Positions 53,405-62,314 of a stretch of 64,000 nt of DNA are shown one piece after another; within the stretch, counting starts at the first letter, position 1, and each line of letters opens with the position of its first letter. Origin of the DNA: JBAZTO01 sp041661865. Lineage in GTDB: Bacteria > Planctomycetota > Phycisphaerae > SM23-33. The stretch lies in NCBI GenBank assembly GCA_041661865.1, contig JBAZTO010000010.1, positions 10,388 to 74,387 of the forward strand. The letters run 5' to 3'. The notes beneath the pieces were generated by a model. The model was not told the DNA's origin and ran no database searches. It saw nothing but the letters and a program-made list of their open reading frames with translations. The position numbers were made by a program, and so were the translations under genes.

Positions 53405-54355
53405 TCAAGGGCAGGACTCGGTATCGAAGAACTGCCAGATTCTCTCAGCCTGCTGGGAATGATACGCGTTGGCGCCGCCGGCGTCGATGGCTGGATTGTC
53501 GCAGTTCTCGGCGATGACGTTCTTATCGTCGGTGGCGCTCAGCACGCTCCCGTTGCCCATGAGCACATTGAAATCGCGGCCGTGGCACCAGGAGCCCTCG
53601 CGCGGGAAGGTCCGGTACTTCCCCGCGGGCGGGGCCGGCGCTGCCAGCTTCGGCCACCAGAAGAGATCGCTGACGATCGCGTCCTGGGCTGGGTCGAAGG
53701 TGCTCCTGACGAAACACACGCTCGGCTCCAGTTCGTACTTGCTGTCGGTCCGCACGAACGGCACAGGATACTTGGACGAACCGAGGGGATCGCTCGCATC
53801 CCGCGCCCGCATGCCGCTATGGTAGCCGGCATAAACCGCCAGCAATCCCCTTGTGGCGGAATTACCGGCCAGTTTCGGCGATTCGGCGAACAGGTCCCCG
53901 CTGAGCGGGAATCGCATGCAGTAGCTGCTGAACTTGTTGGTGTAGGTGAACAGGCTGACGCTGCTGTCGCGCGAGAAGCAGGAGGAGGGGCAGGCCAGTG
54001 CCTGAGGCGTCAGGAGGGACTCCACCGTCAGCGCCCAGAGGTTCACGCTGGCCGATGGGCCAAAGAATAGCCCAACGGTGGTCGGGTCCTTCTGTATCGG
54101 GCCGCCCCAGTGGCCCGAGGCGGGAAGGTTCGGCGTGAGGGCCTCGCTGAAGGCAAAAGGCGGCATGCGGTAGTGATTGGCGCTTTGATAGGCAGCCAGG
54201 GCCACGCCGATCTGGTGGAGCTGGGAGGTGCAAACCATCCTGCGGGCGCGCTGCCGGACGGCGCCCAGGCTGGGCGTAACGATTGCCGCGACCAGGATGA
54301 TAATCAACGTCACCACGAGCATCTCGATGACGCTGAACGCCCTTATCGACCTCAT
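53405..54355 (-). CDS. prepilin-like protein (H-x9-DG type)
   Basis: A 316-residue protein. The N-terminus MRSIRAFSVIEMLVVTLIII is a prepilin leader with the Glu at +5 after the cleavage point, then a hydrophobic helix. The large extracellular part has CTSQLHQIGVALAAYQSANHYRMP and ends with CHGRDFNVLMGNGSVLSATDDKN, which resembles the H-x9-DG box of the planctomycete prepilin family. It is a paralogue in kind of the prepilin at 10887-11672. Confidence 0.82.
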   Translation of the reverse strand: MRSIRAFSVIEMLVVTLIIILVAAIVTPSLGAVRQRARRMVCTSQLHQIGVALAAYQSANHYRMPPFAFSEALTPNLPASGHWGGPIQKDPTTVGLFFGPSASVNLWALTVESLLTPQALACPSSCFSRDSSVSLFTYTNKFSSYCMRFPLSGDLFAESPKLAGNSATRGLLAVYAGYHSGMRARDASDPLGSSKYPVPFVRTDSKYELEPSVCFVRSTFDPAQDAIVSDLFWWPKLAAPAPPAGKYRTFPREGSWCHGRDFNVLMGNGSVLSATDDKNVIAENCDNPAIDAGGANAYHSQQAERIWQFFDTESCP

Positions 54356-54896
54356 GACTTCCCCGAGCCAGACCGTCCGAAGTGTCCTCGGCTACGGGGG
54401 CGTTGTCAATGGCATCCGTCGATGGCAGGGCCATCACATCCAAAAGTGAAGTGAGTTGGTCGCCCGAAAAATCAGCCGCGAATTCCGCGAAGACCGCCGC
54501 GAAAAGCCCATAAGCTTCATTCCGCGTGCAACAAGTTGCACGCCCTACCAATTTTCCCGGCCTTACTGTCAGTTCTTTATCTCTTTGAATTCGCGTAATT
54601 TGCGTAATTTGCGGCTAAGATTTCTTTTTAGATGCGATTGCCCTGTCGATGGCGGCTTGGCCGCATGTCCAAACAGACGTGATTCCCGCGGACGACTGGA
54701 GAGAAGACTTCGGGATAAACCTGCCTCCGCGGGAACAACTTCGCTCGCGACCTCCTGTTTGGCAGACCTTCCTCGCTGGACAGCCTAAGCCGCAACCACA
54801 TGTCCTTATGAAAAACAATCTTAGCTTCGATCCTTCCAGGGAAAGCCACGGCCACTGCGTAGGGAATGAAAAGGCAGAAATATTTGCGAAGTCGGC
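54356..54896. repeat. intergenic region with a MITE-like family A copy
   Basis: No gene is supported. The segment 54509-54640 is an inverted relative of the element at 44622-44769: the family A palindrome at 54519-54548, then GCGTAATTTGCGTAATTTGC and CTTTTTAGATGCGAT. One end of the longer element is missing. The rest shows no feature apart from the promoter at 54897. Confidence 0.65.
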
Positions 54897-54925
54897 TTGG
54901 GTTAGCCCGCTCCATAGTGTATACT
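54897..54925 (+). promoter_or_regulatory. sigma70 promoter of the candidate small RNA
   Basis: TTGGGT (54897-54902), a 17-bp spacer and TATACT (54920-54925). A start at about 54932 is expected. Confidence 0.65.
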
Positions 54926-54931
54926 ACTGGC

Positions 54932-55087
54932 AGAGGAGAACGGGCGGCAATGTCCGCTCAACATTGCCCTTCGCCTGTAAAAGCCGACCCTCTAACTAAG
55001 GGACGGCGGACACCCTCACGGGCGGTGCAGCCACACCGCCTTAGAGGTTAATCACAGGGACGGCTTCGCGGCCGTCCCTTCTTTTTT
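54932..55087 (+). ncRNA. structured small RNA candidate (about 155 nt)
   Basis: Between a good promoter and a strong intrinsic terminator there is no open frame with a ribosome site, but three stable hairpins. Hairpin 1 is GGCAATGT/ACATTGCC (near 54945-54970). Hairpin 2 is a long outer stem CCTCTAA/TTAGAGG enclosing GGCGGTG/CACCGCC (about 54991-55048). Hairpin 3 is the terminator. It does not match 4.5S, 6S, tmRNA or RNase P landmarks that I know. Both neighbours are on the minus strand, so it is an independent transcript. Confidence 0.65.
55057..55087 (+). terminator. intrinsic terminator of the small RNA
   Basis: GGGACGGC, a short UUCGCG loop and GCCGTCCC form a strong stem followed by TTCTTTTTTG. 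Confidence 0.88.
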
Positions 55088-55193
55088 GCGCCGAACCAAC
55101 AACCTTGTCGCTCGGCACTCAATGGGCGCAAGAGGGATTCCTTACTCGCCAGAGGAAAAGCCAAGCGGGGAGGCTCAGAAACTATCCCAGAAC

Positions 55194-55244
55194 GTAGCAT
55201 GGGCATCTTGCCCATGAGTAGCACGGGCGTCCCGCCCGTGCTAC
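55194..55244. repeat. family B two-hairpin element with extra flanking inverted repeat
   Basis: GTAGC to GCTAC ends with ATGGGCA/TGCCCAT and GCACGGGCG/CGCCCGTGC hairpins, closely related to 42758-42805. It is enclosed by AAACTATC (about 55180) and GATAGTTT (about 55254). Confidence 0.75.
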
Positions 55245-55263
55245 TTGGTTTTGAGATAGTTTT

Positions 55264-55848
55264 TTAGGTCTTGATGAAGTTGGCCAGCAACTTGTGGCCG
55301 TCGGGCGTGAGGAAACTCTCGGGGTGAAACTGCACACCCTCCGTCGGGTGCGTCTTGCTGCGAAGGCCCATCAACTCATTCTGATCCACGGTCCAGGCTG
55401 TCTGCTCGAAATCCTTGTCCATGCCCTCGGGATCGACGATCAGGCTGTGATAGCGGGTGGCGGTGAACGGGTTGGGCAAATCGGCGAACAGGCGCTTCCC
55501 ATCGTGGCGGATCTGGCTGGTCTTTCCGTGCATCAGGCGCGGCGCCCGCAGCACCTTGCCGCCGAAAACCTGCCCGATGGCCTGGTGGCCCAGACAGACT
55601 CCCAGCACCGGGATCTTGCCGTGAAAGAACCGGATGTAGTCGCAGCTCAAGCCCGCCTCGTTGGGCGTGCAAGGCCCCGGCGAGATGATCAGGTGCGTGG
55701 GGAAAAACTCCTCCTGCGCCTGCTGGGGCGGCATGGCGTCGTTGCGGATGACCTTGACCTCGTGGCCCAGGCCCAGCTCGCCAATGCGCTGAAGCAGGTT
55801 GTAGGTGAAGCTGTCGTAATTATCCAGTAGTAGGATCAAGTCAGCCAT
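55264..55848 (-). CDS. pabA/trpG: anthranilate/aminodeoxychorismate synthase glutamine amidotransferase subunit
   Basis: A 194-residue class I glutamine amidotransferase. It starts LILLLDNYDSFTYNLLQRIGELG and has the oxyanion motif LIISPGPCTPNEAG (residue ~52), nucleophile Cys in VLGVCLGHQAIGQ (~79) and the His-Glu pair in GVQFHPESFLT (~172). Sequence alone does not separate TrpG from PabA; no synthase large subunit is in this window. Confidence 0.92.
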   Translation of the reverse strand: MADLILLLDNYDSFTYNLLQRIGELGLGHEVKVIRNDAMPPQQAQEEFFPTHLIISPGPCTPNEAGLSCDYIRFFHGKIPVLGVCLGHQAIGQVFGGKVLRAPRLMHGKTSQIRHDGKRLFADLPNPFTATRYHSLIVDPEGMDKDFEQTAWTVDQNELMGLRSKTHPTEGVQFHPESFLTPDGHKLLANFIKT

Positions 55849-55907
55849 TCCCGCGAAATCTTCGGTTCCCGTCGAGGCGCCAACTATGGATTATCAACCA
55901 TGCAACG

Positions 55908-56165
55908 TCAACTGACGGCAACTACTTTCTTGACGGTGGGCACTTTTTCTTTCATGTGCCGCTCCACGCCCATTTTCAGCGTCATCGCCGCCGAGGGGCA
56001 TCCGCGGCAGGCGCCCTGGAGACGCACCGAAACCGTCCCGGTCGGCTCGTCCACGTCCACCAGCTCAATGTCGCCGCCATCGGCCTGAAGAAGCGGCCGA
56101 ATCTGATCGATGACCCCTTGAACCTGCTGCTTTAACCGATCGGCACCCTTGGCGTTATCTACCAT
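55908..56165 (-). CDS. NifU C-terminal-domain iron-sulfur scaffold protein
   Basis: An 85-residue stand-alone NifU C-terminal (Nfu) domain. It has VIDQIRPLLQADGGDIELVDV and the cluster-binding pair in LQGACRGCPSAAMTLKMGVE (CxxC). Such proteins carry 4Fe-4S clusters to target enzymes. It is followed by the amidotransferase on the same strand. Confidence 0.93.
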   Translation of the reverse strand: MVDNAKGADRLKQQVQGVIDQIRPLLQADGGDIELVDVDEPTGTVSVRLQGACRGCPSAAMTLKMGVERHMKEKVPTVKKVVAVS

Positions 56166-56838
56166 TTGTTCCTCTTCTCTGGCAGCTTCCGGCTGCTGTA
56201 TCTACTACACTTTACAGAAAGCCCTGTGCGAAAGAAAGTCGGCAGTAGCGAAAAAAGGCGGGGCCGCGGCCGGCTCTGCAAGCGCCTTTGCGCCGCAGTC
56301 GGCTTGACACGCAAGACCGCTGACGAAAGGTTCGGGGCGACTCCAAAGAGACCGCAAGTCTAACCTATTCTTTAACAAGTCTTTACAACGCCTGGTCCCG
56401 CGGAAGCCCCAAGAGAGGAGAAAGTTTCAACAGGAATCAACAAGTTGTGGTTTGCAGACTTTTGAGCCACTACGTATAGAAAAAAGTTGACCTCCCTGCT
56501 AGAATATGTTAGGTTCATGTTTGGTGTTGAAAGCTGTTGACAAGAGAAGATCGAACATCGCAAGCGCTTGTGTATCAAGCGATTGTGGTTTATCACAATA
56601 TTTTGGTACTTTTTGTGTTGACGCATACTACATATGGTGTAAGATTCCAAAATCTGTATGGCACTTCACGGGAAGCCGGCAGTCCTTCTGGCAGTATGCC
56701 GGTTATGCGTAATGGATGTAATAAGCTCGTGTTATGGACGCGTGTCCCGTGATGGCGGTTTTTGGGAGCCCAGGAGCATCCCGCCTGTGCCGGCAGACAA
56801 AAGGAACCTAACTCCATAGCCCTTTGGAGAGACAAGTC
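56166..56838. other. AT-rich regulatory region upstream of nrdJ
   Basis: About 670 bp between two divergent genes, clearly less GC-rich than the window average from about 56360 on. It contains TTGAC boxes, the palindrome ATTGTG/CACAAT (56582-56599) and two NrdR-box-like sites. No gene is supported. Confidence 0.6.
56594..56645 (+). promoter_or_regulatory. candidate NrdR boxes over the nrdJ promoter
   Basis: Two cores, CAATATTTTG (56596-56605) and CTACATATGG (56628-56637), resemble NrdR boxes and lie 32 bp apart, about three helical turns. A promoter TTGACG (56618-56623), 16-bp spacer, TAAGAT (56640-56645) overlaps the second box, so binding would block it. Confidence 0.45.
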
Positions 56839-59800
56839 ATGGCGATGCGTGAGTCGATGAAGTCCGGGGAAGCATCAGCCGCTGGCGCGGATTCCAACCC
56901 GATTCGCAATGCCCAGGAGGGTCTGGTCATTGGTCAGGTGTTCTCCACGCCGGGGGAACATCCTTTCGACCAGATCGTCTGGGAGAAGCGATCGGCCAAG
57001 ATTGCCGACGAAAAGGGCAACGCCATCTTCGAGCAGCTTGATGCCGAAGTGCCCTCGGAGTGGAGTCAACTGGCCACCAACGTCGTGGTCAGCAAGTATT
57101 TTTACGGTGAGAAGGGCAAGGCCGCCCGCGAGACCTCCGTCAAGCAACTGGTCCATCGCGTCACGCGGACCATCGCCGACTGGGGCAAGGCCGACGGCCT
57201 GTTCGCCAGCGACGCCGACGCCGAACGCTTCTACCAGGAACTGACCTACCTGTGCGTCAACCAGTACGCCGCGTTCAATTCGCCCGTCTGGTTCAACGTC
57301 GGGCTCTATCACCAGTCGGGCATCGCCGGCTCGGAAGGCAACTTCCACTGGGACGCCAGCTCTTCCCGCCCAGCCAAGACGATGCAGAGCTACGAGTACC
57401 CCCAGGCCTCGGCCTGCTTCATCCAGTCGGTTCAGGACACGATGGAAGACATCATGCGCCTGGCCGCCGCGGAGGCCATGCTGTTCAAGTACGGCTCGGG
57501 CACCGGCACCGACCTCTCGACGCTCCGCTCCAGCCGCGAAAAGCTCGCCGGCGGGGGCAGGCCTTCGGGCCCGTTGAGCTTCATGCGGGTCTTCGACCAG
57601 ATCGCCGGGGTGGTCAAGTCCGGCGGCAAGACGCGCCGGGCAGCCAAGATGCAGTCCCTGCGGTGCGACCATCCCGATATCAAGGACTTCATCGAGTGCA
57701 AGATGAAGGAAGAGAAGAAGGCCTGGGCGCTGATTGAGCAGGGCTACGACGGTTCGTTCAACGGCGACGCCTACAGCTCGGTGATGTACCAGAACGCCAA
57801 TCTGTCAGTGCGTGTCACCGATGAGTTCATGAAGGCCGCCGAGGAAGACCGCGCCTGGACGACCTACGCCGTCACCACCGGCCAGCCGATGGATACTTAC
57901 CCCGCTCGCGAGCTGGTCAAGCTCATCGCCGAGGGCACGCATGTCTGCGGCGATCCGGGCGTGCAGTACCACTCAACGATCAACCGGTGGCACACCTGCC
58001 CCGATAGCGGCGAGATCTGCGCCTCCAACCCGTGCAGCGAGTACATGTTCGTCAACGACTCGGCCTGCAACCTGGCGAGCCTGAACCTCCTGAAGTTCCG
58101 CCGCTCCGACGGCAGCTTCAACGTGGAGCGTTATCGCGCCGCGGCCCGGCTGGTGGTCATCGCCCAGGAAATCCTGGTGGACCACTCCAGCTACCCCAGC
58201 GAAAAGATCTGCCGCAACAGCCACGAGTTCCGCCCGCTGGGGCTGGGCTACGCCAACCTCGGCTCGCTGCTGATGTCGCTGGGCATGCCCTACGACAGCG
58301 ACGCCGGGCGGGCCTACGCCGGCGCCCTGACGGCCATCATGACCGCCACCGCCTACGCCGCCAGCGCCGAGCTGGCCGGCCAGGCCGGACCCTTCACGCA
58401 ATTCGGCAAGAACCGCTCCTCGATGCTCAAGGTCATCGGGATGCATCGCGCCGCGGTGGACCAGATTTCCCGCCAGTACTGCCCCGACTACCTGGCCGAT
58501 TCCGCCGCCGCCTGCTGGGACGAGGCGATGGAACTGGGACGCCAGAAGGGCTTCCGCAACGCCCAGGTGACCGTGCTGGCGCCGACAGGCACGATCGGCT
58601 TCATGATGGACTGCGACACCACCGGCATCGAGCCGGATATCGCGCTGATCAAGTACAAGCAACTGGCCGGCGGCGGCATGTTCAAGATCGTCAACCGCAC
58701 CGTGCCGCTGGCCCTGGAGTGCCTGGGCTACAACGAGAAGGCCGTCGGAGAAATCCTGGCCTATATCGACGAGAACGACACCATCGAGGGCGCCCCGGGC
58801 CTGGGCGAGAACCATTTGCCCGTGTTCGACTGCGCGTTCAAGCCCGCCAAGGGCACCCGCTGCATCCACTACATGGGGCACATCCGGATGATGGCCGCCG
58901 TCCAGCCGTTCATCTCCGGGGCCATCTCCAAGACCGTCAACATGCCCAAGGAATCGACGGTCGAGGAGATCATGAACGTCTACGTGCAGGCTTGGAAGCT
59001 GGGCGTCAAGGCCGTGGCCATCTACCGCGACGGCTCCAAGCGAATTCAGCCGATGAACGTTCGCAAGAAGGCCGACGTGGAGAAGGCGGCGCCGGTGATC
59101 ACGCAGCAGCAACTGGAAGCGGCGCTTCGCGAACCGCGCCGCCACCGCCTGCCGACCACCCGCCCCTCCATCACGCACAAGTTCGACATTGCCGGGCACG
59201 AGGGCTACCTCAACATCGGCCTCTATGAAGACGGCCGCCCCGGTGAAGTGTTCATCACTATGGCCAAGGAAGGCTCGACCGTCGGCGGAATGATGGACGC
59301 CTTCGCGACGGCGATCAGCCTGTGCTTGCAGTACGGCGTGTCCCTGGAAGCGCTGGTCAAGAAGTTCACCCACCAGCGGTTCGATCCCAGCGGCATGACC
59401 GCCAACAGAGACATCCCCTTCGCCAAGAGTATCGTGGACTATATTTTCCGCTGGATGGGCCTGACGTTCCTGGAGGAATATCGCAAGGCTCACTTGCCCA
59501 ACCGCACCTCCGGCAGCACTCCGGCGGCTGGGGCAGCCAAAGTAGCGACCGAGGCTGTCAAGGATGATGCTTCCTCGGATCATGACAGCGCCGACCCGAC
59601 CTCGAACAAGGACGTTCGCAGGTCGGGCGGTGCGCTTTTCGGCGGGATGTACATCCCGGGGCTGGACGGCAACGGCAGCGGCCGCGAGGGACCACAGGCC
59701 GCCGTCAAGCTGACCACCGAAGTACGGACCGATCGGCTGGCGCGGCACATCGAGCGGGTCGATCAGCAGTTCTCGCACTACCAGGAAGATGCGCCGGCCT

Positions 59801-59883
59801 GCGACGTCTGCGGGTCGATCACGGTGCGGAACGGCAATTGCTACAAGTGCTACAATTGCGGCTCGTCGCTGGGCTGCAGTTGA
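56839..59883 (+). CDS. nrdJ: vitamin B12-dependent (class II) ribonucleotide reductase
   Basis: A 1014-residue adenosylcobalamin-dependent reductase making deoxynucleotides. First redox Cys in YPQASACFIQSV (residue ~193). The radical Cys and second redox Cys are in ASNPCSEYMF and NDSACNLASLN (near 399 and 410, 11 residues apart, as in other NrdJ). VLAPTGTIGFMMDCDTTGIEPD lies near 585. The C-terminus carries a Cys-rich tail CDVCGSITVRNGNCYKCYNC, usual for zinc-binding NrdJ ends. No ATP-cone is obvious at the N-terminus. Start at 56839 follows GGAGAGA; ATG at 56824 is possible. Confidence 0.96.
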   Translation: MAMRESMKSGEASAAGADSNPIRNAQEGLVIGQVFSTPGEHPFDQIVWEKRSAKIADEKGNAIFEQLDAEVPSEWSQLATNVVVSKYFYGEKGKAARETSVKQLVHRVTRTIADWGKADGLFASDADAERFYQELTYLCVNQYAAFNSPVWFNVGLYHQSGIAGSEGNFHWDASSSRPAKTMQSYEYPQASACFIQSVQDTMEDIMRLAAAEAMLFKYGSGTGTDLSTLRSSREKLAGGGRPSGPLSFMRVFDQIAGVVKSGGKTRRAAKMQSLRCDHPDIKDFIECKMKEEKKAWALIEQGYDGSFNGDAYSSVMYQNANLSVRVTDEFMKAAEEDRAWTTYAVTTGQPMDTYPARELVKLIAEGTHVCGDPGVQYHSTINRWHTCPDSGEICASNPCSEYMFVNDSACNLASLNLLKFRRSDGSFNVERYRAAARLVVIAQEILVDHSSYPSEKICRNSHEFRPLGLGYANLGSLLMSLGMPYDSDAGRAYAGALTAIMTATAYAASAELAGQAGPFTQFGKNRSSMLKVIGMHRAAVDQISRQYCPDYLADSAAACWDEAMELGRQKGFRNAQVTVLAPTGTIGFMMDCDTTGIEPDIALIKYKQLAGGGMFKIVNRTVPLALECLGYNEKAVGEILAYIDENDTIEGAPGLGENHLPVFDCAFKPAKGTRCIHYMGHIRMMAAVQPFISGAISKTVNMPKESTVEEIMNVYVQAWKLGVKAVAIYRDGSKRIQPMNVRKKADVEKAAPVITQQQLEAALREPRRHRLPTTRPSITHKFDIAGHEGYLNIGLYEDGRPGEVFITMAKEGSTVGGMMDAFATAISLCLQYGVSLEALVKKFTHQRFDPSGMTANRDIPFAKSIVDYIFRWMGLTFLEEYRKAHLPNRTSGSTPAAGAAKVATEAVKDDASSDHDSADPTSNKDVRRSGGALFGGMYIPGLDGNGSGREGPQAAVKLTTEVRTDRLARHIERVDQQFSHYQEDAPACDVCGSITVRNGNCYKCYNCGSSLGCS

Positions 59884-60166
59884 CAAGGATGATAGCACCC
59901 CAAGGATGGGAGGCACCGGGTAAGTCCGCTGCCACGGCTGGAACATCGGCCGGTGCCCGACGGTAAGCGTTCAAGGATGAACGCATGTTGCAGTGCGAGG
60001 GGCTTGGCTTGGCGCAGCAGCGGCCGGGCCCTTCGGTTGTAGACGTATGCGGCAGGGGCGCCGCCTGAGTCACAACGAACCGTCACCTCTGCCCTGCCGC
60101 AACGTCGGAAAAACAGTTCTTCGTCTGTAGTCGGGGCAGGCCTGTGCGGCGCCGAGCCTTCCCACT
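59884..60166. other. intergenic region after nrdJ
   Basis: A 283-bp gap. It includes an inverted repeat GGCACCGG (59932) / CCGGTGCC (59950-59957) and a CAGGGGCGCC patch. No gene or clear terminator is seen. Confidence 0.4.
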
Positions 60167-60307
60167 TTATTTGGGCCCTCCGAATCGCTTGACGGGAACG
60201 ATCGACAGGCCGGTAAGTTCCTCGTCCTGAACTACCTGAATACGGATCGACCAACCGCCGGAAAAATCCAACAATCGCTTCAGACCCGCCTTGATCGCTT
60301 CGCACAT
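60167..60307 (-). CDS. 46-residue protein with strong ribosome site
   Basis: Frame of 46 residues: MCEAIKAGLKRLLDFSGGW, then SIRIQVVQDEELTGLSIV, ending VKRFGGPK. AAGGAGG lies 7 nt upstream, the strongest ribosome site in the area. A helix followed by two strands is likely. Neighbour of nrdJ on the opposite strand. Function unknown. Confidence 0.5.
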   Translation of the reverse strand: MCEAIKAGLKRLLDFSGGWSIRIQVVQDEELTGLSIVPVKRFGGPK

Positions 60308-60500
60308 GGCCCACCTCCTTGCATTTCCTGGCCCCCCAAGAAATGTTTTGGCAACCAAGCCGTCCCAGTTGCCCGCTCACTGGATTCTAGCTTGCCAGCG
60401 AGGGGCTTTTGCGTCAAACTGACGCTTTATTCCAGTCTTTTTTCACGGCGGATTGCCCTGGGCCGGCCATGGACGAAGACCTAGAGGATGCGTGATATAA

Positions 60501-61361
60501 ATGAAGTTAATAAAGGGACTTGTGTGGGTCGTTGGCGGCACTCTGGCCGGGCTGGTCGTGGCCGCGGCCGTGCTGTACTGGCTGGCGGGAGCGACGCCCG
60601 AGCAGTATCGCCCGCCATCACTGACCAGCGAGCAGCGAAACGTCGCAGCCAAGCAGTTCTATCACAAGGCGATGGATTTTGACGACGGCGTGCAGGCCAA
60701 TGCTCCCTTCGAGTGGTCGCTCTCAGCCGAGCAGCTCAACCAGTACCTCTCGTCGGTCGACGAGATCGCGGCCTTGCTCCCGGACGGCCAGCCCGGCGAG
60801 GTCAGGGAGTTGATGCAGTCCAGCGGCCTGTCGGAGCCGATGGTCGTGCTGGGCGACGGCTGCATGACGCTGATGATCTACTCGCGGCGCCACGGCAAGG
60901 TGGTTTCCGCCGACGTGGTCATGAGCATGGACGAGCAGAAGAACCTGCGGATTCGCCTCTCACAGGTGCGGGTGGGCAAGGTGGCCATGCCGGAGGATCT
61001 TATCACGGGGCAACTGGGAGAGTTCAAACGCAAGCTGCTGGCGCAGAAGGCGGCGCGGCAGGGGCGGTCGCAGGGCGTCGCGAATTCGCCGGCCGGGCAA
61101 CTGGCGGCCTCGGCGGGGTCCAACCTGATCGACACGATGATCGCCGCCATCGACGGCCAGTCGTTCGAGCCGGTCAGCAGGCTCAAGGGGCGGATGGTGC
61201 ATCTGGAGTCGCTGACAATCACCCCGGGCCAACTGACGCTGGGCATTCGGCCGGAGCTGGCGCCCCGGTCTGCGCGTCACGGCTCATCGGCGCGGAGCAG
61301 CACCCAGTCGCCGGCTACGTCCAGTTTCCCCGTTGATTCCACCGCGCCCGCGGCCCGCTGA
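60501..61361 (+). CDS. membrane-anchored protein, unknown (YpmS-like layout)
   Basis: A 286-residue protein with an N-terminal TM (LVWVVGGTLAGLVVAAAVLYWL) and an extracytoplasmic domain (FEWSLSAEQLNQYLSSVDEIAALL, then GCMTLMIYSRRHGKVVSADVVMSM). The layout resembles lipid-binding-like YpmS proteins. The last ~25 residues are Ser/Ala-rich and read through the antisense of the LigD-like gene, so the original stop may have been lost. Start ATG at 60501. Confidence 0.62.
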   Translation: MKLIKGLVWVVGGTLAGLVVAAAVLYWLAGATPEQYRPPSLTSEQRNVAAKQFYHKAMDFDDGVQANAPFEWSLSAEQLNQYLSSVDEIAALLPDGQPGEVRELMQSSGLSEPMVVLGDGCMTLMIYSRRHGKVVSADVVMSMDEQKNLRIRLSQVRVGKVAMPEDLITGQLGEFKRKLLAQKAARQGRSQGVANSPAGQLAASAGSNLIDTMIAAIDGQSFEPVSRLKGRMVHLESLTITPGQLTLGIRPELAPRSARHGSSARSSTQSPATSSFPVDSTAPAAR

Positions 61362-61717
61362 AACTCGTACACGCCGATCATCTCTCGCCCCGCAAGGCGA
61401 ATGCGCCAGCGATCGGCCGTCTTGCCGAGCATTTCGTAGTGCCCGCTTTCGAGCATCGCCACCGCGCCGCGGCCGCGACTGACGGGGCCCTGATAGTCCA
61501 GGTACGTCAGGCGATGGTCGGCGATTCGCCGGCAGGGCAGCGGGCCGCGACCAGACTCCGGCGACTTGGCCGCCGACTCCGCCTGCGCCGCCCGAGCCAA
61601 CGCCAGCGGGTTGCTCTGCATCTGCCAGGTGGCCAGGGCCTCGCCGTCCTGAAGCATCAGGTCGTAATGCAGCGGCCCATAGCCGCTGTGTTCCAGGAGT
61701 ACGAACCGCCGTTCCAT
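61277..61717 (-). CDS. LigD-type 3'-phosphoesterase domain protein
   Basis: A 146-residue stand-alone phosphoesterase (PE) domain, as found at the N-terminus of DNA ligase D. It has FVLLEHSGYGPLHYDLMLQDGEALATWQM at the start, the usual HxDxxL-type metal site (HYDLML), HRLTYLDYQGPVSRGRGAV (residue ~68-85), and WRIRLAGREMIGVYEF. It probably trims 3' ends. No ligase or polymerase domain follows. Its 3' end overlaps the previous gene tail to tail by 85 bp. Confidence 0.85.
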   Translation of the reverse strand: MERRFVLLEHSGYGPLHYDLMLQDGEALATWQMQSNPLALARAAQAESAAKSPESGRGPLPCRRIADHRLTYLDYQGPVSRGRGAVAMLESGHYEMLGKTADRWRIRLAGREMIGVYEFQRAAGAVESTGKLDVAGDWVLLRADEP

Positions 61718-62314
61718 GCGGGCATTGTACCGGCCGGCGGGAACTGCGCCGCCTGCAATCGGGGCCGATGAAGATTTTGACGAAATAACCGTAGGGCATG
61801 CAACCTGCCGGCAGTCCGTAGTAGGGCATGCAACTTATGCACGCGGAATCGTTCGCCGGCGCAGGCGCGCGACGACGCGCGGCGGAGTTCCTTCTCCGCC
61901 GCGAAGATGTCCATGACGAATGAAAAGGAGGTGGAGTTGGAACTCCACCTCCCTGATATGCATAACGCCCCATGATTCAGGCAAACCCGATTCCGCGACA
62001 CCTCTGTCAGGCCCGGCATGCCCTTCGGCGACCAGCCGCGTAAGGGCATGGCCCCCGGCGTGACGGCGTTGGAGGAGAAGGACTCGTTTTGTGTGTTGAG
62101 GTCACGCATGCCGCGCCCTCTGTCGGCCAACGAAACCTGTTGAAACGAATATGGTATCCAAGGATTCTCCATGAACGGTCGCTGGACTTGCCCGCGCCGC
62201 GGTCTTATGCTGAATACCGCGATTTGATGGTGCCTGTAATGTAACCCGGTATTTCCCAGTCAAGATCAAAGCGTCGATGGAGGTTCCTGCACTGACACTC
62301 TTGGGAGATGACGA
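61718..62314. repeat. 597-bp intergenic region with family A palindromes and a hairpin
   Basis: Family A variants at 61791-61849 (GTAGGGCATGCAAC twice). At 61923-61952 a perfect 12-bp stem GGAGGTGGAGTT/AACTCCACCTCC with AAAA before it, which on the minus strand would be a terminator-like stem followed by UUUU. A minus-strand frame here has no support as a gene. Confidence 0.6.

Noticed and set aside
57973..59946. Long minus-strand open frame (657 codons) opposite nrdJ
   Set aside because: It is the antisense of a clear, fully matched nrdJ. Such frames are common in GC-rich DNA and it shows no motifs.
61657..62172. Minus-strand frame of 171 codons between the LigD-like gene and the sulfatase
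   Set aside because: It runs through family A palindromes and the hairpin at 61923-61952 and overlaps the start of the LigD-like gene. No ribosome site or domain.
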